A stretch of DNA of 64,000 nt from Davidsoniella eucalypti (lineage: Eukaryota > Ascomycota > Sordariomycetes > Microascales > Ceratocystidaceae), in assembly GCA_004009845.1 (NCBI GenBank), contig RMBW01000009.1:186001-250000 (forward strand). Direction: 5' to 3'. This document shows positions 1-12,240 of this stretch, piece by piece. Each line of letters opens with the position of its first letter. The first letter of the stretch is position 1. A program made the position numbers and the translations under genes. Below the pieces are notes generated by a model. It did not search any database and was not told where the DNA came from. It worked only from the letters and a program-made list of their open reading frames with translations.

Positions 1-1054
1 TTGACTAGCAAAACATCACATTGCACGACATAAAGCCTCTTTTTCTTTCTTCTGGGTCTTAAGCGGGCGCTTGACGGCTTGGATATGTTGTATGTCGTAG
101 CAGTGTCGGACAGCCAATCATGGGCAATATATATGTACAGTGGCCTATGATTTTTGATTTTCATAAGCCTCACTCACATGGGGTGGTGATGGCAGCCCGA
201 TAAAAAGAGTAATTGTGGATATATAAGAACCGTAATTGCACAAGAGCGTGTGTTTTCTGTAGAACAATATCATCTTACACATTCTATTTTAGTACGAGCG
301 TTTAGCTCATTCTGCCACATCATGTATGTCCATGCGGCTACATATACATTGAACATCTCTTATGGTCAGAATATCTATCCGGTTCTTAGTCAGGTACACC
401 ATTCCACGAATATCCTGCTCGGCTTCACCATATCATATCTCGTTTATCGCTGAACTGTTTGCGTGAAAACTTCCGGCGTTTGCCTTTTATTTTTCTGTTG
501 TTTCGCCGAAGCATAATTTTATCCATGGGTTGTGCAGAGAACCTGCAAACTCTATATCTACTTACTTAGCCCAATTAGCCTAAGGTCTATCCGTTTGATA
601 AGTAGCTAGATCGTGTGACTTCAACACTGTTTCTTCTCGTTACGGCGAACCTTCTATTTTCACACTGAGCTTACTAGTCCTACTGGCTGCACGGCCCAAC
701 TTCTGGGAAACAACCCGGAAGAGGACGACGGGAGCTACAAAGAAAACAGTAGCAAACGAGGTGCCCGTTACTTGTTTTTTCTAGCCAAACTTCGGAGAGC
801 CCCAGAAGAAAGCTGCGTGCTCTCTTCTTAGACGTATATCTTCTAGTGAAGCTTTGTATGATATCTCAGTTTTCCTGCTATTATCTTTTGTTCCATTGTT
901 TTCGTCACTATAGCCTGCGACTCTTCGAAGCTGCTGCCTCATAAGCCTTCTTTCCCATATATTAGTACTATTTACTACAACTGAATGCTTGGTGCAGTTC
1001 ATAACCCTTTGTTTATTTCTCCCTCGTTAGCCGAAAGTCTCCCTGGTGTTCAAG
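1..1054. other. Intergenic, upstream of the RhoGAP gene
   Basis: No convincing gene is visible. Open frames here are short and do not resemble known proteins. The stretch just before 1055 would hold the promoter and 5' leader of the RhoGAP gene. Confidence 0.6.
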
Positions 1055-4000
1055 ATGACTAGAGAACGCCCCATTACGCCTATTGCTTCTCTATCTACCA
1101 CCAAACCAGCTAGCCCTAATAATCAAGAAATTGAGCATCTTGCTGTCCCCAGCACTAGAATTTCCAAGAGATTGCGCGTTATACGCCCGAGAACCGCGCC
1201 ATCGCCTTCGGCTTCTTTACAGTCACTGCCCGTTATACATCAGCAGGCCCACGACCACCTTATACCATCACTAGGTGCAAAATCTCCAGAAAGACGATGG
1301 CCCTGGAAAGAGAACCAAGCCAATAATGAGAGCTGCTTGAGGCATATCGCTGCAGGGCTTAATCGGTCTACCTCTGCCCTGCCACGGCCGACCTCCATCT
1401 TAAATGGCCATGCGAACCATAGCCAGGGAGGTATCGGTAACGGCAGAGGGCTGGGCTTGCGATCCAAATCACGGCCTCAGCTACGGCCTAGTGAGACTTG
1501 GGCAACCCTAAACCAGCAGGAGAATGGGGAGGACCGAGATGAGTTTGTGGAGCGGTTCAATAGAATGGCAACTCAGGTATGTGAATGTTACTGCTTTTCA
1601 TCTATAGAATCTTTCATATTATCAAGTCCCGACCAAGAAAAAAATCGAGACCTCGAAGCAACGCTTCAGTTGGTGGAACTGAACTGTATAGCGTTTGTCA
1701 CGGATATGCAATTTGTGATCAACGATCGTCATTTCCAGCAAAAACGCTCGGAGAAGACCCGTTACCATGGCAAACGCAGGTGCAAGTCACCGCCGCTGCG
1801 GTTTGGAAAGGAGCCAACGCGCCAAGTGGCCCGATATTGGTGGATACAAAACACTCGAAAGATCACGAACACAAGACTGACAAGATTCAAATCAAAGCTA
1901 GGCGGAATTCGGCCGTTGAAGAGTTTGGACTTCAATCTCACTCAGGTAAGTGTGGGGATGATTCCAAGTCACACATGTGGCTGATATACTGACAACACGT
2001 ATTGCGATCTAGCCCGAATCTGAGGTGCCTGAGCAGCCGCGTAGATCGCTACTGTCCCGACTTTTCCGACCTAATGCTACTGGCCAGGGTCCAAAGTTGT
2101 CAGATGCCAATTTAAAGCTGTCAAAACGGTCAGTAGGCGACTACATCAGACCGTTGGTCAAAAAAAGCATGCCAAGATACGTGGGGTTAGACGCTATGAT
2201 CCGCATTAGTGGTGTGAGCAAGCTATCGCTTCCACTTCCGTTCTTGTCCCGACCCGTAATGGTGCCGTCATGTCTGCACGAGACAGGACTATACCTGCTC
2301 GACCATTGTAAGTGGATTTGGATGGAGTGCTGGCACCGGACGCTGATGCTAATACTGTCCGCTGTAGATATGGAGGTCCCAGGTTTATTCCGCGTCCCTG
2401 GCTCGTACAGGGTAGTCAACGCATTATACGAGCACTATCTGTATGCCCAGCACGGCGGCCGCGACATATCGGAGACGGTGCGCAGTGAAGGCTTGCCGTT
2501 ATACATCAAGGCCGGGCCACACGACATTGCATCAGCATTCAAGCGGTTCCTGGATGCAATTCCCGGGGGTATCTTGGGATCAATGGCGCTTTTTGGGGCG
2601 TTGGAAGAAGTGGCACGCCAGCACCAGGCTTCGAAGTTGCCCAAGAGCGAGCAAACCCGCACAACAGCAAGGCTGATTGCGTTGGCAATTGGAGCGGTCA
2701 ACTATCAGCCACGGCGTGAGCTGATCTGTGGCGTATTTGGCATTCTGGCCCTGATGGCGGCCATGGTTAAGAAAGCCGTGGCCTTAGGGTTTGGCGATGA
2801 GCAACTCGGTGTTCACGGCTTAGGCATAGTGTTTGGCCCGCTGCTAACCGGCAGCAGTCAATTTGATCCGAAGTCGTCGGATGTCGACGCGGTTGCCACA
2901 GATGCCGATGCTAGTCCTCAAATGGCAGCACAGGCAGCCCTTGAAGCCACACAAAAACTCGTTGCCCAAGCAAAAGTTGCAAACGACGTTGCTTGCCTTT
3001 TGATTTCTCTTTGGCAAGACGTCGTCCCCGAACTCAAAGCCAACAGAGTATTGGAAGTGCGTATAGTTCGCCCTCAGTTGGCTCATCATCGAGCATCGGC
3101 TCCCGACAATCTTGCCGATCGTGCTGGCAACCGATCATTATCGCCTGCCAAACCGTCATCATCAACACTGAATATAGATCCAAACGAGCCATTGTCTTCT
3201 GGAGAGTGTTTTGAGTTGCCATCAAGGGGCCGCTTCAACCAGACACCACGTCTCCGTTGTGTATCTCCCGTTCCGGAGCTGAACCCTGCGTCATCGTATC
3301 TTCCAGCTTCGGCTTCACTGCCAGTCTCGCCATCGCCCTCCCGAACCTCTCGTCGCTTTTTCCACAAACCTAGGTCTCCAAAAGGGTACTCAAATTCACT
3401 GGTCGTCCCCAAGATTCGAAGAGGTCTTCGTATCCTCCCAATTCATACTCAGACTTTGCAACCTTCTGAAAACGCGACTCCGAGAGTATTTAAGCAAGCT
3501 CAGCCTTCTGAAGAAGGCTGCCATCCTCTATTGCCCGGACGTGAGTCACTCGCATCTGTTGACTATAATTTCCCTTCTTTTGGCAACCACCAAAAACCAT
3601 CAGAGATGCCTGTACCACTCTCGTACATCCAGCGCTCACGCCAACCTCAATCTGAGCAAGAACCCGAGTCTTCCCATTCGACGTCAAATGTCACTGCAGC
3701 CATGAGATAGAATCAGCCACAGCGACAATACCCGGCCCGGATTCCCGTTATGTCATCAAGGGCTCTTAACTTTGAGTTCGGCGAAGTCGAGTCTCGCAAG
3801 GCTTCCAATGCTTCATCAACCCGTGGCTCGGAAGCCTGCGATACCATATCTGAAACTTGTGATGTTGGCAAACTAGGCATGAGTTCCATCTGCACTGTCA
3901 TAATCGAAGACAATATAAAACAGTGCCAGTCCTCTCAAAAAACTCATTCGGCATTGCGAAAGTCTATACAGATACCGTCAGTGGGCTCGCCAATTCCAAG

Positions 4001-5498
4001 TAATCAGTCGTCAACCCACAGCTTACACAATCCTGGAGATAATGCACTCCGCCCTAGCGCTCGCATTCTCACAGTAGACGGAATTGGCACAGATAGAATA
4101 TCCGAATCTTCGACTGTATCGACTGATAACTATAGCGCCAAGGTACAAGATGTGGTTTTGGAACAACAAAGGAGTACGCCGCCAGTGATTAAGACCTATG
4201 TAGGAGACCTCAAACGCATGATTCTTGCTTCTCAGGTAACATCGGCGTCACCGCCCAATGCGCCTGACAACGACTCGACTTCTACAGCCTTTCGTGTTCG
4301 CATGCCCAAAAGAGGCCTTCGTAGTGTTCGATCTCTGGGTGCTATGTTCTACCGGCATCGCTCTCCGTCTCCACCAGCACGAGCTCCTGCTTTGCCGAAG
4401 TTGGATCTTGAGTCTAATGGCGATTGGGCTGCACAAGTTCCCAAGCTACTTACAGACAGCAGTTGCACTGATAGCGACCGCAACACACCCATTCAGCCCT
4501 GTGATGCGGTATCTACAATAGCAGTCGTCGGAGTGACCCAGCAGGACGCTCGTGCTAGAACAAAGAAGCACCGTGGAGTCAGACGAGTTTTATCTACTGT
4601 ACGTGACAGGGCCGCTACGGTTGTGGCCATAGAAGAGCCCATCGGACAAGGTACTCCCAGTGCTAAAAGTACTACCAGTACTACTCTAAGTACTGAAGTC
4701 AAGCCACCTGCCCCGAGACCAACATTCCGTAGTAAAGACAAAGAGGAACATATCGTTGGCGCTATAGTGGCTGTGGTGGGAAGCAAAGGTGATGCTATCC
4801 AGAGTGAGGTGTCTACTACGGGAGCTACCTGCGCCAGCCTAGACAAGTCACCAACGTCCACTACCGACTCAACTACTCCCACACAAATTTGCGGAAGTAA
4901 TGTGGCTACTACTAGCATCACGACTAGTGAAAGTCTCTCGAATGTAACATGCGATGATAAGAAGCAGCGCCTAAACCAGAAGACGCCCCGGCATCCACGC
5001 TTTACGCAAAATGAGCAATCACCCATGACTGCGAGCACAGACTACCATACAGCTAGCTCAACCATCGCATCAACTACGACTACGTCTAGCAATATAAGCA
5101 AAGTAAATCCCATTTCAACATCTGCGATTAAGTCTCCTAGAACACAAGACAACAACACCATCCCAGCAAATCTACAAGAGATCCGGGGTCTTCAACGGGA
5201 AGTCGAAGCACTGTGCCGACAAGTGGCACACACCAAAGATCGCGAAACAGAGACGATGGTTGCACTCAAGGCGCAACTACGTGATTGTATCAGCGAGCGC
5301 CAGATGTGGCAGATGCGAGCTGAGTATGCTGAGACTCGCTTGACATCACTACTGCAAGACAAGCAGAAGACTAAGCGACGGCAAGTCAGTGGTTTAAGTA
5401 CCACCAGTAGCGGCAGCCAATACAGCCGGCAGACGGATTGCGTACCTGACGAATCGGTAAACGGAAAAACACATACGGCGCATCTACAGCCCTGTTAA
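1055..5498 (+). CDS. RhoGAP-domain protein with C-terminal coiled coil
   Basis: This is a probable GTPase-activating protein for Rho/Cdc42-type GTPases, a role expected at sites of polarised growth and the cell cortex. I start it at the ATG at 1055, because the open frame extends upstream only to a GTG. The GAP domain lies at about 2180-2860. It shows an arginine-finger motif (LFRVPGS), the DIASAFKRFL helix and IVFGPLL near its end. Introns are supported at 1946-2012 (GTAAGT donor) and 2308-2367 (60 nt, frame-neutral). A further intron near 1577-1669 is likely, but its acceptor is uncertain. After the domain comes a long Ser/Thr/Pro-rich tail, then a coiled coil at about 5170-5370 that includes SERQMWQMRAEYAE. 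Fungal RhoGAPs of this type, as I recall them, also end in such a coiled coil. A TAG at 3708-3710 interrupts the frame, and the same frame resumes immediately. A 111-nt intron at 3612-3722 would remove it and give about 1370 residues. Family assignment is firm; exon structure is partly inferred. Confidence 0.8.
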
Positions 5499-8400
5499 TA
5501 CTTTGCTGTAGAAGGATCTACAGAGGAATACACATCTAAAGGCGCTACATTCACCATGGACTGTAACAACAAGGTACGACGGAAGCAAACTGGAAGTTGG
5601 GGGGAGTATTAGGTCGAAGAAATGGGCCTTGAGGCGTGTGCGAAATGATGGATGGAAGGAAAGGAGGAAGGGGGCGTACCTAATATTGTAGATTCTCGTT
5701 CACTAACAACAACCAGCCATGATCCACAAGATCTAATGGCTGGAAAAGGGAACCAGGCATTAGTTACCGCCAAAGCGAGATGAAGATCAGTTCTTAGCAA
5801 CAAACAGAAAGGAAGGTTGCAGTATTGGCAGTACAGAAACAATATAGCAGACTCCAATCAGACGGTGGGTGGGATGAGTCTTACGGGAAGGCTGGCTTTA
5901 GCTGTTACTGACACTCAAGTCATCCGTGGTTGTCAAAGCCGCCGAATCAATGAGGAATGGGGAAAAAAGCATAAGTTTTAGGATTGGTTGGCGTTACAAG
6001 GACACGGAGCTTAGTTAGAATAGCATTGCAGGTGAAAGAGCTAAGAGCAGTAGAGGCACAGGGAGGAGTCAGTTTTTACTTGAGTCATTGGTAGCGGTAT
6101 CATCACTTTGACAACTGGTTTATTTTTTCTTATGTTTATTCAAAATCGCAACTTTCGGATTTCCTTTATGTTTTACATTATCACAAATATCATGATATCA
6201 AGCGCATACAAAACAAACCACTGAACATCTAGGGATAAGATGAATTCCTTCGATAAAGAGGTAACCTATTATATGACGGCAACGATGATACTTGACACGA
6301 ACAAGCTGTGCTATAGGAAGGGCAACAGTAGGCAGTGACACAGTAGCATGTATGACTTGTCCATTCATTATATGGCCATAGCTTCAACACAGCGCTAAAG
6401 GCGAAGGGGAGGGGGATTCTTTAACCAGTGATGGTACATTAGACAATAATACCGTGTTGTATACCTGGAGTGTATATCTATCATCAAGATAGTGTGCATG
6501 TATAAACCATTACGAAAGGGGAAATCTTGAGTTGTCCTGACACGCTGTGGTGGGTTCGTATGTATACAAACAACCCAAATTTGCCCATGACGACAAACAC
6601 AGAACAATGGTAAGCAACTGTTTATTTTTGTTGAGAGAACGAACCCAATACGTAGCAGTAGTTCAGCTGGACAAGGATCAAGCAGCAAGAAAAATAACAA
6701 GCAGGCTTAAGCGATAGCCAGCCAACGACAAAGCAAGGCAAGGTAAGGCAGAGGGAGAAAGAATAGATCATGATCGAAACAGGTAACAAATAGGCAATGT
6801 TGGTCATGGTTTGGTCTAGAGTTGTATATCAATATACACACGAGACGCAGCAGCAACCAGTGATACATCATATCAACACTTTTCCAGTTAGATCGAGGGA
6901 AGATGGTTTCAAGATGGCTGATCAGGTCAAATTAAGAGGGTGGATTATACAGCCTAGGTGTTGACATCACATGTTATCGAGCCTAATAACTAACAATAAT
7001 TAGCCTCCGCTATAACAAGTCCAAGTGCCCAAAAGGCAACGGCTTGGCAAGATACTGTAATAGCCATACAGCCAGTCCTCTTCTAATCTGGCATCCGCTT
7101 GGCATTAGATGGGAAAAACATAAGAAACATGAATGATAAATCCTATCCTCAGTGGCGCTACCATATCGGCCATCTATTCTAGCATTCGCACATTCTTTAC
7201 GCTTAGTGCTATAGCCGAGATATTATGACGGGGAAACAAGGCGTTCATATACATTTCCTGTTCTGGCATACTACTCATTTAGGAAAATGAAAGCCAGTTT
7301 CCTTTAGAAGAAAAAAAACACGGCTTGCTAAATACTGCATGTGTTTATTTCGAAATCCCATGTACATGAACTACCACGAACAATACGATCTAGTTGGCAT
7401 GATGATACATGTACTATTCCAGCATAACTGGTACTGCAATACATAACGCACCAGCGCGGATTCCCGTCATTTGCAGCGTGAACATGCCCAAGTCATTATT
7501 TGAACTTCGTTTCTAAGCTTTGGTTGGATGTGTTTGTGTGGCAGTGCTATGATCCAAGTTATGCATAAGAAACTTAGGTGACCATTATATGGCACAGTAG
7601 CTTTTCTAAATACCTTCCGGAGGACAGTCCTTTCGCTATGTGACGACCTGATTGGCATAAAATATTCCTATATACTATTCATCCTTGCAGCGAGAACCAA
7701 AGCTAAAGTCACCAAGTATATAGAAGAATATTCTATGACATACTAAGGGGGGAGTGACAGGAGAACGCAACCTCGTATTTAAGATCCTGCTGTTCTTCTG
7801 GAAGAAAGCCGGAAGAAAATACAGCTACTTCTTAGCATATTTTTTTACTTTTTTTTTTTTGTTTGCTAGCAGATGTGACATGGATCGCATATTGGGGCAA
7901 GCATATGCTGTCCCTCGCTTCTTCTTCTCTCTCTTAGTACTTGTCAAATCGGAATCCAAGCTTTCCGGCATGTCAAAATTATGCTTTGAATATCAAGCCA
8001 AGAAATAAATCACCATACCAATTTCTACTCATCAGGATGGAAAAAAATAGTTCGTCAAGAGCCAAATTCAATAACCCGAGACAACCTGGCTTATAGATAA
8101 TAATAGGAAACGAGAATATAGGCACTACTACCATGTATGATGTCACTTTGCATAAGGGAAACATATGGTGTGTAGCATGAAAGAAAGAATAGGAAAAAAA
8201 AAAAGGAATATTCATGTACCTTTACGGTTGAGGGCAATGATCAAATCGTCAGTAGATGAGGTATTGAGAGATAAAACCAATGGCACACGACTAGAAAGAA
8301 AACCAAAAGATGACAATGTGGAAACAGGAATTGATGCCATGTCAAGGGATCCAGCATGTTCGGCTGCAGGACAGGGAAGGAAGGGGGATGAGATGCCGTA

Positions 8401-11400
8401 TTACAATGTAGAAATATCTACAGATATAGCTTCAAGCAAATAAAGATAATAATCAACTGGGGTGTATGTAGTGTGGAATAAAATTTCACGCTGAAGGGGA
8501 GAAGAAGTATCAAGTTGGCAGCAAACATAAAGTCATTGCAGAGGAAAGAAGAGATAACAACAACAGCAATAACGGAGATACTACTGGGTAAACGTTCCTG
8601 ACGCTGGATAGCCGACGGTTTCAGAAGTAATGGCACCCGGCATATGAAGAATAACATGTTTCTACTAAGAAAACAATAAGGTAGCCCTGTTTAAACAAAA
8701 GCCTCGGAAGCAGATCACACGCAATATCCAAGCCATGGACCAGCCTCATCTAGCTAACAGCCTTGCCTTTTGGGGGGGTGTCTAGCTGATAACATGATTG
8801 TTTGAACAGGTATACAGATAATCATGGTAGCGGTAGCAGGAATAATTGTTTTCTGGAACACAACGAGCAAGGGCATTTTAGAGAGTACATATGAAGAAGC
8901 TACCCTCAGGAGATATATCAAGATAAGGTTTTGGCTTGTGCTTGAGATGTTGTATTTTTCATTATTATTTTGTGTGTATTACGGTGAAAACAAATATCAA
9001 CAATGAAAAGGCATTAAGTATGCTACATTCGAATGCAGGGGGAGCGAACAAGAAGCAAAATATCCTAGCCAATGTCTCTTCCAATACTACGATCAGTAGG
9101 ATACGTTCAAGATTAGCACGAACTCTACGCAAGCAAGAAGGTCACTAGACAAGAATATTTTAGTGCGTATGTATCTGTATGCCATGATTCGATCAAACAA
9201 GATGTTTTTTATCATTTGTATACTATGTCATTGTTTTCTCTCTCAACCAAAGACATACCTTTATTTTCTAAGAAAAACATTATTACTCATCACAGTTGCG
9301 GTTACAGCAGAGTAGTATAAAAACCCCACAGCGATATAGCGAAAACAAATACCAGGGAAGGAACACAGATTAGTGGGTCGCCAGTGGATACCCAGTGACG
9401 TCAAGATATCCACTAGCGGCTCCACTTTCATCGTCGGGCTATGCCATAGCTGACGCTGACGAGAAGAAGAAGGGCAGATAGAAGACGGGGAAGAAGAAGG
9501 GGGGATCGGCGAATAACCGTCGAGATACGCATTGAACGAAGCTGGGTAGTATGTGGAAGTATTCCTAGCCAACACAGTAACATCTTCCCCGTAGCCGTAG
9601 TCCATATAAGTATATGAATGAATATTTTAGTCAGTGCCAATATCTCATAATAAAACCCATGGAGAAGGGACTGACCACGAAAAACAACTTGACAGGCTCT
9701 ACTTGATATGCAAACAGCAGATACTCTAATCCTCAAGAAATCAAGATTAAAAACCCCCGAGTGGAGTGGAGTAAACTACAATATGCCCGTATCTGGCGTT
9801 GACATCATGTAGGACAGATATTACCTGAAGTTTGGGCTTCGCTAACCCGCCCTTCTCTTGGGGTTTCAATATACACCGTGACTTTTGGGCGGCGGAAGTT
9901 TTTAAATCTTGATACACTTACCGTTGCAATTTCTCGATATTGTTTCCCCGGATCAACACATTTGTTTTCTCATATAGCATACGCCAGCCAGCTTCCGAAA
10001 AAGAAAAAGAAAAAAATTGAGTGAAGGAAGAATAGCTCACCGTTACTAATATATTTCGGTAAGCTAGGTATGCTACAGCGAGTGTTACAGCAACAAAGCA
10101 GCCGCGATATCCACGATATGTACAGTGAGGTCATTCTTCTAATTTTAATATTATTGTACACTGAAGATACAACTATATACTACAATTTAGATTCTCCCCT
10201 GCGTATAACATGACAAATCCCACTCTGAGTACCGCGCATCTATCTATACACTTATTAAATTCCTATGTCCATAAACCATACATGTAGACAGGAGGAAGCG
10301 ACCTTTAAGAAGGACCTACTAAGTTATACTGACAAGTGGGTTTCTAGGACGCTTCCAACCATCCCCGCTATATTGCATAAAAACAGTCATCCAAGGATAG
10401 AAGGTTCCTCTAATCTATAGATACGTATATCAGTTTTTTCTGTGGCTTGCAAATTATGTATCTACATCTGTATATACAAATGTGTATATCCTAGCATACA
10501 TGTCCCTATAACCTACCTACTATACAATTTTGCTCGGCCATAACACAGCATCGTAGAATTAGTATCACAACAGAGTAGTATACAACGTAATAGACGATGT
10601 AAATAATCAGTGCTATGGAAAATTATACTTCAAGTAGACTTGGAACAGGGTGATTATGAGATCAATTACACTATCAACATCTAGACATACGTCACTAATA
10701 AATTATCAAGCATCATACTTTTTTGTCATCACATCTTCATCGATATATCTATACCAGTATGATATGGTTTTTCTCGTTGCAGTCAAATATGTGTTTTATC
10801 TATCGTCATCACCTAAGCAAGGCTGGGTTTTCTTGTTCTCTCCTGAATAGAAAACAAATAGGCCTGTTGTTACTTGATTGCTTAACCGGACCTGCAATCC
10901 GGTTCCTATCATGTATCTTAGGTTGCAATAAGCACGAGCGGTCCATTTTACGTTTTAGCACAGGAAAAAAAAAAACTATACGTAGATAGATAGATAAGTT
11001 GAATGACACAAACTCCGTAGAGGCTGTTCTATAATTTTTTTTACTTGATTGGGATTACTTCTCGATTTAGAAGATCCCTTCTTCGTCATTTTCTTTTTCG
11101 GCTCTAATCGTAAGATAAGGCTTGATTATGCCACTATTGTATACGAAACATCCTTCATGTATGATGGGTGACAAGAAAACTACAGGCTGCAAACTACCAG
11201 TAACGTTCTCTTCAACCTAAATATAGAAACTATCTTCAAAAGCAGTTTTCCTAGTGTTTACTACATGACGTCATTGTATATAGAAAATGTGTCACCACTT
11301 AGTAGAATTAGAACCCGATTTTGACTTTGAGTAAACTAGGGATACGTTGGTGATATTAAAATGATATGATACAGAATTAGACTAGAGTTTTCAGTTATAA

Positions 11401-11728
11401 TCAATATATGGAACATAAGTATGGATTAAGCTTCGGCAGTAGCCCTATTCAAGTCTATCCACCATTCGAAGCAATTCTTCAAGCTTCGATTGTGAAGATC
11501 AATGACGTCAAATAGAGTTAATACATGCCAAGAGCATTGTCTAGTAGTCTAGTAGTGTACTTGAGTAGCCTCCTCATTATGAGGATAGCTCATCTTTCTA
11601 TTTCACTATATGTACTTCTTTCCCGCCAATATGATGAGCAGTCGATTCTTACTCTTCTCCTCGTTCTTGTTTCTAGCAATCTTCACCATCGATGCTGCCT
11701 GATTATTGTTCGTATGACATTGCTCCCC
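5499..11728. other. Gene-poor AT-rich stretch, left part
   Basis: I see no gene I can support. Open frames are short, often lack an ATG, and show no domain. One ATG-started frame on the minus strand (9605 down to about 9340) has coding-like codon use and is discussed under findings. TGACGTCA octamers occur at 9396, 11276 and 11503. There are A/T homopolymers and many TA-rich runs. Confidence 0.5.
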
Positions 11729-12240
11729 TTACACGATGAAGATGGATTTGTGCTTATGAGTGGCCTGCACTACATTTTGATACATGTTATAGTCTGTTAT
11801 CAGCATACTTGTTAGCATATCCGCACAATTCGCTATACGGGTCAAGGCCTGTATCTCAAAAAAGATCAGGACATTGATTATCCTCCGAAATTAAGTGTTC
11901 CGACTACGTACCAACATCAGGGCCGAGATCCTGTGCGCTCAGGACCTTCAGACTCAAGTCACTGTTGACCTTGCCGATAAGGTGTACACCATTGTTCATA
12001 ACGAGATGCGTATCCTAGATATGACACCTGTATTAGCATCGTTCCTTGAACAAATTGTTTCGCCGACTCTTGATATCAACATACCCGACTCAAAATCACA
12101 GTCACCATACCGCCGGATTCGACCATGGCTGTATCACCACGAAGCTCTACCACACGGCCAACCAAGATCACGTTCTGGTTGATGAACTGTTCCAAGTACT
12201 CGGCAGTAATGCGCGGCGAGCAGATGTTGTTGTCCGCCAT
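11729..12240 (-). CDS. RPA3: Replication protein A 14-kDa subunit (RPA3-like)
   Basis: This is the smallest subunit of the heterotrimeric single-stranded DNA-binding complex RPA, used in nuclear replication, repair and recombination. The protein is a single OB fold and the usual length is a little over 100 residues. The exons I assemble are 12240-12085, 12014-11912 and 11793-11729, giving 107 residues. Introns are 70 nt (GTATGT...CTAG) and 118 nt (GTACGT...ACAG), and the frame is kept across both. Diagnostic pieces are SPRITAEYLEQFINQNV, VGRVVELRGDTA, GVHLIGKVNSDLSLKVL and AQDLGPDV. The C-terminal exon ends VVQATHKHKSIFIV. The start is the ATG at 12240. The gene stands alone in a gene-poor region. 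MluI-box-like ACGCGA (12311) and ACGCGT (12805) lie upstream and would fit G1/S control. Homology is by recognition only, but continuity over two splice junctions makes the call strong. Confidence 0.9.

Noticed and set aside
1577..1990. Alternative frame 1585-1992 as RhoGAP exon 2
   Set aside because: The GTAAGT donor at 1946 and the frame of the next exon demand the other frame; the 135-codon frame does not join in phase.
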